Source: CANHEE01 sp043777755 | GTDB lineage: Bacteria > Bacteroidota > Bacteroidia > Chitinophagales > Saprospiraceae | Assembly: GCA_043777755.1 (NCBI GenBank) | Contig: JAYWHK010000235.1 | Span: forward strand, 1 to 7,872 | Direction: 5' to 3' | DNA: 7,872 bases | In this document: in pieces, positions 1 through 6,288 of the stretch | How positions within the stretch are numbered: the stretch's first letter is position 1 | How the letters are laid out: every line of letters starts with the position of its first letter | The notes under the pieces: model-generated | Database searches by the model: none | Seen by the model: the letters and a program-made list of their open reading frames with translations, nothing else | Told to the model about the DNA's origin: nothing | Translations under genes and position numbers: made by a program

Positions 1-36
1 GCTACTTTACTTGAAAAACTTAATAGCACAAAATAT

Positions 37-61
37 TGATTATCAAGTAATTATAAAATTT
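37..61 (+). repeat. Copy of the TGATTATCAA-type motif
   Basis: This segment matches 22 of 25 positions at 3920-3944 (both begin TGATTATCAA and end AAAATTT). A third, looser copy lies at 1895-1920. All are intergenic. The role is unknown. Confidence 0.4.
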
Positions 62-100
62 AATTCCGCTTAATAAAACCGTGCCGCTCAGTAGTGTAAA

Positions 101-169
101 ATTTTTGTGATTTAAGCCTTTGTAAGGGAGGCTTTTCCGAAGAAATTCTTTAGGAGTAGTCACAAAAAT
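101..169. repeat. Element A: folded intergenic repeat with three stems
   Basis: The outer stem ATTTTTGTGA (101-110) pairs perfectly over 10 bp with TCACAAAAAT (160-169). It encloses two hairpins: AAGCCT/AGGCTT (114-119 with 129-134) and a core hairpin at 136-155, in which TCC pairs with GGA and AAGA with TCTT. The core sequence and the TAGTCA that follows it (157-162) recur in element B at 7788-7817. No reading frame crosses it convincingly. It could be a non-autonomous mobile repeat or a structured RNA. The strand is not resolved. Confidence 0.55.
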
Positions 170-284
170 GGCTGATTTTCAACGTTTAGACTCTTGTGCT
201 ACTAATGTTGTCCTTACATTTTAAAAGAACCAATATCTTAGGGTGCAAAAGTTCGTGCATCTGATGAATTTGCTTATGTTTCAC

Positions 285-413
285 AATTTTGCACACAGAT
301 TTATACAGATGATGCTTCGCATCACTCACGGATTTCCTGCGTGAAAAATCCGTGAAAATCTGTGAGTGAAATCAATTTATTGATTTTATCTGCGAAAACC
401 CGTGTGCAAAAAT
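285..413. repeat. Element C: nested palindromic repeat with inverted ends
   Basis: The ends are inverted repeats: AATTTTGCACAC (285-296) against GTGTGCAAAAAT (402-413) matches 11 of 12, with 10 perfect. Inside lie GATGC/GCATC (311-323), TCACTCAC/GTGAGTGA (322-329 with 362-369), CACGGATTT/AAATCCGTG (327-335 with 346-354) and AATCAA/TTGATT (370-385). CACRGATTT-like words recur in both orientations. GTGCAAAA also occurs just outside, at 243-250. The layout resembles palindromic intergenic repeats seen in many bacteria; I can only assign it by shape. There is no coding potential. Confidence 0.6.
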
Positions 414-453
414 GCGCTTAATTTACAAGCATGAGATTTCGGGTACTAAGAAA

Positions 454-487
454 AATGTCAGTAAAGTAACAATACTTTACTGACATT
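454..487 (-). terminator. Intrinsic terminator of the queA-DUF2795 unit
   Basis: AATGTCAGTAAAGTA (454-468) pairs perfectly over 15 bp with TACTTTACTGACATT (473-487) across the 4-base loop ACAA. Read on the minus strand, the stem is followed by TTTTTCTT, a good U-tract. It starts 40 bases downstream of the DUF2795 stop. The plus-strand side has no T-run, so it should act mainly on leftward transcripts. Confidence 0.85.
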
Positions 488-527
488 GAATAGGCTTTCG
501 CCAAAATTATTCAGAACAAACTGACCG

Positions 528-749
528 CTAATATTCATCTTCATTAAAGAAGAAGTCCTCATGTCGTGGATAGTCGGGCCAAACTTCTTCAATACTTTCG
601 TAGATTTCATCGTCGTCGTCCATTTCGGAAAGATTTTCGATAACTTCAATGGGAGAACCTGAGCGAATTGCGAAATCAATCAATTCATCTTTTGTAGCAG
701 GAAACGGTGCGTCTTCCAAATATGATGCTAATTCTATTGTCCAGTACAT
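528..749 (-). CDS. Small acidic DUF2795 protein
   Basis: This 73-residue protein matches the DUF2795 family of short conserved Bacteroidota proteins as I recall it; their function is unknown. It opens with MYWTIELASYLEDAPFPATK, then an ELIDFAIRSGSPIEVIENL stretch, an acidic run (MDDDDEIYESIEE) and the tail WPDYPRHEDFFFNEDEY. About 23 residues are D or E and only three are K or R, so it is strongly acidic. It has no signal peptide or membrane segment and should be cytosolic. The ATG at 749 is preceded by an A/T-only leader without a Shine-Dalgarno. It lies 47 bases downstream of queA on the same strand and before a strong terminator, so the two are probably co-transcribed. A link to queuosine metabolism is not shown by the sequence. 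Confidence 0.9.
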   Translation of the reverse strand: MYWTIELASYLEDAPFPATKDELIDFAIRSGSPIEVIENLSEMDDDDEIYESIEEVWPDYPRHEDFFFNEDEY

Positions 750-796
750 CTTTTTATTAAATTAAAAATTAAAAATTTAAGTAATTAAAATTGTTT

Positions 797-1861
797 TTAC
801 ACAATCAACATGGCATCGCCATAGCTATAAAAACGGTATTTTTCTTTGATGGCTTCTTGATAAGCCTCCATGATTAAATCAAAACCTGCAAAAGCCGAAA
901 TCATAATAATCAAACTCGTTTTCGGTAAGTGGAAATTTGTAATCATACTATCTGCAATCTGAAAATCATAAGGCGGATAAATGAATTTGTTTGTCCAACC
1001 TTCTGCTCCTTTCAGCGAACCATCTGCCGAAACCGCAGTTTCCAAAGAACGCATAGACGTTGTACCAACAGCACAAATACGTTTTGCTTTTTCTTTTGCA
1101 ACATTCACCACGTCGGCTGCTTTGTCAGAGATTTTGAAGTATTCAGCGTCCATTTTATGCTTAGAAAGGTCTTCTACATCAATGCTTCTGAATGTTCCCA
1201 AACCAACGTGAAGCGTCAATTCCGAAAAATTAACACCTTTGATTTCCAGACGCTTCATCAACTGTGTTGAAAAGTGCAAACCAGCCGTAGGTGCTGCAAC
1301 AGCACCCATTTCTTTGGCATATACTGTTTGGTAGCGTTCACGATCCATTTCGTCTGCCTTGCGGTCAATATAACGTGGTAATGGCGTGTTGCCCAATGCT
1401 ACCAATTCTTTTTGAAATTCATCTTCTGTCCCTTCAAAAAGGAAGCGAATGGTACGTCCTCTTGACGTTGTGTTGTCCACAACTTCTGCGACCAAACGTT
1501 CACGATTTTTGTCGTCCATGAAGTAAAGTTTGTTTCCTACACGAATTTTACGGGCAGGATCAACCAATACGTCCCAAAGGCGAGCGTCGTGATTCAATTC
1601 ACGGAGTAAAAAAACTTCTATTTTTGCGCCAGTTTTTTCCTTTTGTCCGTACATACGGGCAGGAAAAACTTTTGTATTATTGAATACAAACACATCGCCA
1701 TCATCGAAGTAATCCAATACATCTTTGAAGATACGGTGTTCGATTTTACCAGTGTCTTTGTGCACTACCATCAAACGGGATTCATCGCGGTTATCAACGG
1801 GGTGTTGTGCGATTAGATTTTTAGGTAGCTCAAAATCAAATTGAGATAGTCTTGACCTCAT
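797..1861 (-). CDS. queA: QueA, S-adenosylmethionine:tRNA ribosyltransferase-isomerase
   Basis: QueA transfers and isomerises the ribose of S-adenosylmethionine onto 7-aminomethyl-7-deazaguanine at tRNA position 34, giving epoxyqueuosine; it is cytosolic. The 354 residues match the usual family length of about 340-355. Family motifs run in order: FELPKNLIAQHP at 10-21, RDESRL at 25-30, NNTKVFPARM at 61-70, WDVLVDPARKIRVGNKL at 96-112, GNTPLPRYI at 157-165, GAVAAPTAGLHF at 186-197, LHVGLGTFRSI at 217-227, GTTSMRSLE at 266-274, and FIYPPYDFQIADSMITNFHLPKT at 293-315 (written here only as a motif span). The YGDAML end at 347-352 is also typical. The ATG at 1861 fits the conserved N-terminus. A likely -7 box lies at 1945-1952, giving a leader of about 80 bases. 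The DUF2795 gene follows in the same unit. No defect is visible. Confidence 0.97.
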   Translation of the reverse strand: MRSRLSQFDFELPKNLIAQHPVDNRDESRLMVVHKDTGKIEHRIFKDVLDYFDDGDVFVFNNTKVFPARMYGQKEKTGAKIEVFLLRELNHDARLWDVLVDPARKIRVGNKLYFMDDKNRERLVAEVVDNTTSRGRTIRFLFEGTEDEFQKELVALGNTPLPRYIDRKADEMDRERYQTVYAKEMGAVAAPTAGLHFSTQLMKRLEIKGVNFSELTLHVGLGTFRSIDVEDLSKHKMDAEYFKISDKAADVVNVAKEKAKRICAVGTTSMRSLETAVSADGSLKGAEGWTNKFIYPPYDFQIADSMITNFHLPKTSLIIMISAFAGFDLIMEAYQEAIKEKYRFYSYGDAMLIV

Positions 1862-1894
1862 GTACGTTTTTTTTAATTTCTATTTTTATATTAT

Positions 1895-1920
1895 TGACAA
1901 TCAATTAGTTACAATATATT
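1895..1920 (-). repeat. Copy of a near-palindromic TTGATTRTCAA-type motif
   Basis: On the plus strand the segment contains TTGACAATCAATTAGTTAC. It matches 19 of 25 positions of the segment at 3920-3944, which in turn matches 22 of 25 positions at 37-61. Here it lies in the predicted queA leader. It may be a protein-binding site or a common leader element; the function is unknown. Confidence 0.35.
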
Positions 1921-1944
1921 CGTGGCTAATTTTGAAATAAGCCG

Positions 1945-1952
1945 CAAATATA
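1945..1952 (-). promoter_or_regulatory. Likely -7 box of the queA promoter
   Basis: On the minus strand this reads TATATTTG, a full match to the Bacteroidota -7 consensus TAnnTTTG. No convincing -33 TTG lies at the usual spacing. The predicted transcript would start near 1942 and leave a leader of about 80 bases before queA. That leader contains the motif at 1895-1920 with a small ATTGA/TCAAT hairpin. Confidence 0.45.
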
Positions 1953-2066
1953 GATTTTTTCTTCAAAATACATTAAAAAAATTAAGGCAATTTCAGAAAA
2001 AAATTATCCTTTTCACTTTTGAAGAATATAGAACAAACGCTAAGTTTTCATAAAAAGTTGCATTTA

Positions 2067-2091
2067 AATATTTTTTTTGCAAAAAAATATT
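2067..2091. other. AT-only hairpin in the divergent promoter region
   Basis: AATATTTTTTT (2067-2077) pairs over 11 bp with AAAAAAATATT (2081-2091) across a TGC loop, and a T-rich run follows on the plus strand. It sits in the 341-base gene-free stretch (1862-2202) between queA and the DUF3089 gene. A stem of only A-U pairs is weak as a terminator. Bent or easily melted promoter DNA is as likely. Apart from the two -7 boxes and the 1895-1920 motif, I see nothing else in this stretch. Confidence 0.3.
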
Positions 2092-2163
2092 AGTTTTTTT
2101 ATTTTTTATATAAATACTTATAAAAGTAATGCTTCCTTAGTGGACAAACAAACGAAAATCCAT

Positions 2164-2171
2164 TATATTTG
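2164..2171 (+). promoter_or_regulatory. Likely -7 box of the DUF3089-carotenoid unit
   Basis: TATATTTG matches the Bacteroidota -7 consensus TAnnTTTG. It would place the transcript start near 2174, about 29 bases before the ATG at 2203. The -33 TTG is not clear; TGG at 2141-2143 is the nearest candidate at suitable spacing. Confidence 0.5.
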
Positions 2172-2202
2172 TTCCAAATAAACCAAAACAACATTGTGTT
2201 TT

Positions 2203-3231
2203 ATGAAAATTAGATTTCTTTGTTACTTTTTGTTGCTTTTTTCAGCTTGTAAAATCCCAAAATCACCAAAAGGCTCTTTTGATATTGCCAACGTTCCTAA
2301 TCCGCCAGATTATGCGAATGTTGATTATTGGTCTGCTTTGCCTGACAAAAAAGATTGTGCTGATTTGACGCCGCCTTCGCTCAAAGATGGACAATTCCAA
2401 GCCGATGCAGACGTTTTTTTTCTGTATCCTACTGTTTATACAGGAATAAAATCCTATCAGACCAATTGGAATGCGCCCATGGACTTTGCATCGTTTAACC
2501 ACGATGTGGACTTTGCTACTGTCAAATACCAAGCCACCATTTTTAATGCAGCTGGCAAGGTTTATATTCCTCGTTATCGCCAAGCGCATATCAAAAGCTA
2601 CTTTCCCAAAGGTGACAAAGTAAAAGAAGCCTCTGCAAAACAAGCGTTTGATTTGGCTTACGATGACGTAAAAGCTGCTTTTGAGTACTATTTGAAACAC
2701 TATAACAAAGGAAGACCAATTATTCTTGCTGGACATAGCCAAGGAACGACCCATGCTATCCGTCTGTTGGACGATTATTTTGATGGAAAACCTTTGCAGA
2801 AAAGATTGGTAGTGGCTTATTTGGTAGGGATTCCCGTCCCTAAAAATCGTTACAAAAACATCAAGGTTTGTGAAAATCCAGACGAAACAACTTGTATTTG
2901 TACTTGGCGGACTTTTGCAAAAGGGCATATTCCTAAGAAGTCGGCACACGGCGAAGGAATTGAGGTGGTCAATCCGCTGACTTGGACGACAAGCAAAGTT
3001 TATGCACCCAATGAACTAAATTTAGGTGGTGTTGTTAAAGATTTCAAAAAAATAAGGCTGGGAATTGCTGATGCGCAAGTGCATGAAGGTATGCTCTGGG
3101 CCAGTAAACCGAAATTTCCTGGAAGTTTTTTATTGACAATAAAAAACTATCATGCAGGCGACTACAATCTATATTATATGAATGTTAGGGAAAATGCCCT
3201 AAATCGTGTTCGGAATTTTTATAAAAAATGA
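2203..3231 (+). CDS. DUF3089 family alpha/beta-hydrolase lipoprotein
   Basis: This is a predicted membrane-anchored serine hydrolase of the DUF3089 family; the substrate is unknown. I chose the ATG at 2203 over an in-frame TTG at 2194 because it begins a clean lipoprotein signal, MKIRFLCYFLLLFSAC, with Cys16 as the lipidation site. The mature protein runs to residue 342. FFLYPT is at 72-77, YIPRYRQA at 121-128, and the nucleophile elbow GHSQGT at 177-182 with Ser179 as the likely catalytic serine. FHxG-type surroundings are replaced near the C-terminus by NYHAGDYNLYY, whose His may complete the triad (inference). The stop overlaps the next gene's start in ATGA, which suggests translational coupling to a carotenoid protein. 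An enzyme acting on a lipid or ester is plausible but unproven. Confidence 0.88.
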   Translation: MKIRFLCYFLLLFSACKIPKSPKGSFDIANVPNPPDYANVDYWSALPDKKDCADLTPPSLKDGQFQADADVFFLYPTVYTGIKSYQTNWNAPMDFASFNHDVDFATVKYQATIFNAAGKVYIPRYRQAHIKSYFPKGDKVKEASAKQAFDLAYDDVKAAFEYYLKHYNKGRPIILAGHSQGTTHAIRLLDDYFDGKPLQKRLVVAYLVGIPVPKNRYKNIKVCENPDETTCICTWRTFAKGHIPKKSAHGEGIEVVNPLTWTTSKVYAPNELNLGGVVKDFKKIRLGIADAQVHEGMLWASKPKFPGSFLLTIKNYHAGDYNLYYMNVRENALNRVRNFYKK

Positions 3232-3872
3232 AAAATTGGAGTAAAAAAGAAAAATGGTTGGGCGTATGGCTCTGTATTATCTATTTGGTTGGTATCATAG
3301 GAATTGCTATGCCATTACATCAAGATTTTGTGCGTTTGACACCATTAAATCTTTGTGTTTCGTTGTTGATTGTGTTGGTTTCCCAAAAAGAATGGTCTTG
3401 GAGATTGATAATTTTGCTTGGCATTAATTACTTTATTGGTTTTTTTGCTGAAGTATATGGTGTTAATCAAGGTGTTTTGTTTGGTGGTTTTTACCGATAT
3501 GGCGATGCGATGGGTTGGCAATTGCTGCAAACGCCGCTTACAGCTGGTCTGCTTTGGGTAATTGTAGCAACAGGTGTTGTAGCGTTGCTTAATCGTGGTT
3601 TTGAATCACAATCATGGCTGATAAAAAGTGCTTTTGGAGCGTCGATATTGGTTAGTCTTGATGTTTTGATAGAACCTGTTGCTATCAAACTTAATTTTTG
3701 GCGTTGGCAAGAAAATGTTGTTCCATTTCAGAATTATGTTGGTTGGTACGGCGTTGGCTTTTTGATTTTAGCGTTGTATTTTTATTTTTTACCAAAGTAT
3801 GAAAACCGATTGGCAGAACTCTTGCTGCTTTTGCAATTCGTATTTTTTGGTATTTTTAATGTTTTACAATGA
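3228..3872 (+). CDS. Carotenoid biosynthesis membrane protein, CruF/DUF422 family
   Basis: This 214-residue integral membrane protein has the marks of the carotenoid-synthesis family that includes CruF, the hydratase that adds water to the 1',2' double bond of acyclic carotenoid ends. The motif FAEVYGVNQG (73-82) is followed by FGGFYRYG (85-92), and DVLIEPVA (145-152) precedes WRWQ (158-161). The acidic residues E75, D145 and E149 are the likely functional positions (family-based inference). About six hydrophobic segments can be seen, roughly at 11-29, 38-51, 58-75, 98-120, 133-148 and 169-187, with one more near the end. The length is somewhat short for the family. Its start overlaps the DUF3089 stop by four bases. 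No crtB, crtI or other carotenoid gene lies in the window, so the exact reaction cannot be fixed. Confidence 0.85.
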   Translation: MKNWSKKEKWLGVWLCIIYLVGIIGIAMPLHQDFVRLTPLNLCVSLLIVLVSQKEWSWRLIILLGINYFIGFFAEVYGVNQGVLFGGFYRYGDAMGWQLLQTPLTAGLLWVIVATGVVALLNRGFESQSWLIKSAFGASILVSLDVLIEPVAIKLNFWRWQENVVPFQNYVGWYGVGFLILALYFYFLPKYENRLAELLLLLQFVFFGIFNVLQ

Positions 3873-3919
3873 AATAGTCGTAAGTAAATAAGTCTTAAGT
3901 CTTAAATTTGTTAGTGTTC

Positions 3920-3944
3920 TGATTATCAATAAATTACAAAATTT
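3920..3944 (+). repeat. Copy of the TGATTATCAA-type motif before the symporter unit
   Basis: This copy matches 37-61 at 22 of 25 positions and runs into the 16-bp palindrome at 3934-3949 and then the 18-bp repeat at 3952-3969. The three together make a compact composite block about 120 bases upstream of the microprotein start. Confidence 0.4.
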
Positions 3945-3949
3945 TGTAA
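3934..3949. promoter_or_regulatory. Perfect 16-bp palindrome, possible operator
   Basis: TTACAAAATTTTGTAA is its own reverse complement. It lies in the 190-base gap between the carotenoid gene and the symporter unit, inside a segment that also carries the 3920-3944 motif and the 3952-3969 repeat. It could be a dimeric regulator site or a weak hairpin. No terminator with a GC stem follows the carotenoid gene. A 7-base tandem repeat, AAGTCTT twice, lies at 3890-3903. Confidence 0.35.
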
Positions 3950-3951
3950 CT

Positions 3952-3969
3952 ACGTTTATTTCTATACGC
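3952..3969 (+). repeat. 18-bp dispersed repeat, copy 1
   Basis: ACGTTTATTTCTATACGC occurs here and again, exactly, at 7854-7871. The second copy forms the right inverted arm and outer flank of element B, so this copy may be a remnant or border of a related element upstream of the symporter unit. Eighteen exact bases twice in under 8 kb is unlikely by chance, even in AT-rich DNA. Confidence 0.6.
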
Positions 3970-4062
3970 TTACTTATTATTGTGAACATAAGGATTTTTT
4001 TTATTAAAAAAATAATGGTTCTTTTAAATTTTTTTCTAAATTTACACCAAAATTCTTACATA

Positions 4063-4188
4063 ATGGAAAAGAAACAAGAAGAAAATCCTCCTATTATGGG
4101 TACATGGAATCGCCTTTATGCGTTGGTATTGGGCATTAATTTTATTTTATTTTTACTATTTACCTACCTAACCTATAGGTTTAAATAA
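4063..4188 (+). CDS. 41-residue membrane microprotein, possible symporter partner
   Basis: I take the ATG at 4063, giving MEKKQEENPPIMGTWNRLYA and then a single membrane segment (about residues 18-37) ending in YRFK. An upstream in-frame GTG at 3982 would add 27 low-complexity residues and is less credible. The charged N-terminus, the PPIMGTWNRLY motif and the one helix make it look like the short accessory proteins coded just before some transporters. Its stop is five bases before the symporter start, so the two are almost surely translated from one message. I recall similar Bacteroidota proteins beside sodium:solute symporters but cannot name a family with confidence. TAAATTTA at 4037-4044 is a weak candidate -7 box. 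A role in symporter assembly or regulation is an inference. Confidence 0.75.
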   Translation: MEKKQEENPPIMGTWNRLYALVLGINFILFLLFTYLTYRFK

Positions 4189-4193
4189 ATATC

Positions 4194-5918
4194 ATGCACT
4201 TAATAGATTGGATTGTTTTAGTTGGAACTATATTGGCTATTGTCGCTTATGGTTTGTGGCAGACCCGCAACACACAAAATGCTGACAGCTTTAATGGTGG
4301 TGACAAAGACCTCAAATGGTGGTCGATTGGTTTGTCTATTATGGCAACGCAAGCGAGTGGGATTACTTTCCTTTCAACGCCTGGACAAGCATACGAGAAT
4401 GGTATGGGTTTTGTCCAATTTTATTTTGGTTTGCCTTTGGCGATGGTCATTTTGTCTATTTTTTTCTTGCCTATCTATTATAACCTAAAAGTTTTTACTG
4501 CTTACGAATATTTAGAGCAACGTTTTGGTGTCAAAGCTCGAACTTTGACCGCTTCGCTTTTTTTATTACAAAGAGGATTGGCGGCAGGGCTTTCTATTTA
4601 TGCGCCTTCTATTATTTTGTCCAAAATAATGAATTGGAATCTTGTTGTGACTACTTTTGGAATTGCTTTTTTGGTGATTGTTTATACTGTTTTTGGCGGC
4701 TCAAAAGCGGTGAGTAAAACGCAACAACAACAAATGACAGTTATTTTCTTAGGACTTTTTGCTGCATTTGTGACGGTTTTGTACCGTTTGCCACAAGAAG
4801 TATCTTTTTTTGATGCGGTGAATGTGGCAGGGAATTTAGGAAAAATGAACGTGGTGGATTTTAATTTTGACCCAGCAAGTCGCTACAATATATGGTCAGC
4901 AATGTTGGGCGGAACATTTTTATTTTTGTCTTATTTCGGAACTGACCAATCGCAAGTGCAGCGTTATCTTTCAGGGAAAACACTAACAGAAAGTCGTTTG
5001 GGTTTGATTTTCAATGGTTTATTAAAAATTCCGATGCAATTCATTATTCTTTTTGTTGGAACAATGGTCTTTGTTTTTTACCTTTTTAATACTGCGCCAT
5101 TGCATTTTAACAGTGAAAATGTCAGCCGAATACAACAATCCGATTATGCGACACAATACAAAGTACTGGAAATTCAGCATCAAAAAAATACAGAAGCAAA
5201 ACAAAATGCAAGTTATGAACTCGTAGAAGCACAACGCAACAACGATAAAAATCTTATCGCTCAGAAAACAGTTGCTTTAAAAAATATCATTCAGACTGAA
5301 AACAAAACAAGAGAAGACGCAAAAGATTTAATCAAAAAAAATGATGTTTCTGCACAAACAAAAGATACCGATTATGTTTTTATCACGTTTGTGATGAATC
5401 AATTGCCGATTGGTTTAGTAGGATTGTTGTTGGCGGTGATTTTTTCGGCGGCAATGTCTTCTTCAGCTTCCGAAATCAGTGCTTTGGCAACGACAACTTC
5501 TATTGATATTTACAAACGTTTGGTCAAAAAAACTGCTTCTGATGCCCATTATCTAAAAGTATCAAAAGGATTGACGGTGCTTTGGGGCTTGATTATTTTA
5601 TCTTTTGCCTTGTTCGCTTCTCTTTTTGACAATTTGATTCAAGCAGTGAATATCATTGGCTCTATATTTTATGGTGTGATTTTGGGAATTTTCTTTGTTG
5701 CTTTTTTCTTTAAAAAAATTCAAGAAAAAGCGGTTGTCCTTGCTGCGGTTATTTCACAATTGATGATTATCGCTTTATTTTTTGCAGATAAATACGGTCA
5801 TGTCAAAGTCGCTTTTTTATGGTTTAACCTTATCGGACCAATTTTAGTGATAACATTCAGTTATGTTTTTCAATATTTTTTAAAAGAAGAAAAAAATGAA
5901 AAAACGCTTGATTTATAG
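4194..5918 (+). CDS. SSS-family sodium:solute symporter with hydrophilic insert
   Basis: This inner-membrane transporter should use the sodium gradient to import a small solute; the substrate cannot be told. The 574 residues show many hydrophobic helices starting at residue 4. Family signatures are SIGLSIMATQASGITFLSTP (44-63), GTDQSQVQRYLSGKT (249-263) and the SAAMSSSASEISALATT region (418-434), whose Ser/Thr residues fall where SSS proteins bind the second sodium ion. Between the helix ending near 300 and the one starting near 393 lies a charged, Gln/Lys/Glu-rich stretch of about 90 residues, likely helical or coiled-coil, which is longer than the loop in classic members. The gene follows a 41-residue membrane protein by five bases and overlaps a DUF2809 gene by 23 bases, so the three form one unit. 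Confidence 0.93.
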   Translation: MHLIDWIVLVGTILAIVAYGLWQTRNTQNADSFNGGDKDLKWWSIGLSIMATQASGITFLSTPGQAYENGMGFVQFYFGLPLAMVILSIFFLPIYYNLKVFTAYEYLEQRFGVKARTLTASLFLLQRGLAAGLSIYAPSIILSKIMNWNLVVTTFGIAFLVIVYTVFGGSKAVSKTQQQQMTVIFLGLFAAFVTVLYRLPQEVSFFDAVNVAGNLGKMNVVDFNFDPASRYNIWSAMLGGTFLFLSYFGTDQSQVQRYLSGKTLTESRLGLIFNGLLKIPMQFIILFVGTMVFVFYLFNTAPLHFNSENVSRIQQSDYATQYKVLEIQHQKNTEAKQNASYELVEAQRNNDKNLIAQKTVALKNIIQTENKTREDAKDLIKKNDVSAQTKDTDYVFITFVMNQLPIGLVGLLLAVIFSAAMSSSASEISALATTTSIDIYKRLVKKTASDAHYLKVSKGLTVLWGLIILSFALFASLFDNLIQAVNIIGSIFYGVILGIFFVAFFFKKIQEKAVVLAAVISQLMIIALFFADKYGHVKVAFLWFNLIGPILVITFSYVFQYFLKEEKNEKTLDL

Positions 5919-6288
5919 CATTTTGACGCTTGGAATTATTGGATTTGCCTTGTTTATTCGCAAAATGTGGTCATTTTTACCCGATTTTATCAATATTTGG
6001 ATAGGTGATTATCTTTGGGCGATTATGCTGTATTGTGCGACGATGGTTGTTTTTCTACATTTTGATAAGAAAAAAACGACAATTGCATTGATTGTATTTT
6101 GTTGGTTGATTGAAGCAAGCCAATTGTGGCATACGCCTTGGTTAGATGCGTTTCGCAGCACTACTTTTGGCGGACTTCTGTTAGGGCATGGCTTTTTATG
6201 GTCGGATATTATCGCTTATACGGCAGGTGTTTTGAGTGCTTATTGGATAGATAAGCAAGCCTTAAAAATTATGTATTCCCATGAGTAG
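5896..6288 (+). CDS. DUF2809 family membrane protein
   Basis: This 130-residue protein of unknown function is recognised by the DUF2809 pattern: IGDYLWAIMLY at 36-46 and a conserved block at 73-108 containing EASQLWHTPWLDAFR, FGGLLLGHGF and WSDIIAY. About four membrane helices are visible (roughly 5-21, 37-55, 61-75 and 101-117). The conserved Glu73, Gln76, His79, Asp84 and Asp104 sit near helix ends and could form an active or binding site (inference). The ATG at 5896 follows an A/G-rich AAAAGAAGAAAAAA stretch and lies 23 bases inside the end of the symporter gene, in another frame, which suggests coupled translation. It ends 24 bases before the convergent M16 peptidase gene. Confidence 0.88.
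   Translation: MKKRLIYSILTLGIIGFALFIRKMWSFLPDFINIWIGDYLWAIMLYCATMVVFLHFDKKKTTIALIVFCWLIEASQLWHTPWLDAFRSTTFGGLLLGHGFLWSDIIAYTAGVLSAYWIDKQALKIMYSHE

Noticed and set aside
1..39. Open frame ending in TGA that could be the tail of a plus-strand gene (ATLLEKLNSTKY).
   Set aside because: Twelve open codons are expected often by chance and no recognisable motif is present. The window edge prevents a decision.
285..413. CRISPR-like array from repeated CACRGATTT words.
   Set aside because: The words are inverted and nested, not regularly spaced direct repeats with unique spacers, and no cas gene is present.
2067..2091. AT-only hairpin as a terminator on the plus strand.
   Set aside because: The stem has no G-C pair, and no plus-strand gene ends upstream of it, since queA runs the other way.
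2263..2949. Long open frame on the minus strand inside the DUF3089 gene.
   Set aside because: Its translation has no family features, and the opposite strand carries a clear lipoprotein signal and GHSQGT motif. It is a shadow.
3982..4062. N-terminal extension of the microprotein from a GTG.
   Set aside because: The extra residues come from A/T-rich leader DNA and are low-complexity. The ATG at 4063 gives a normal small membrane protein.
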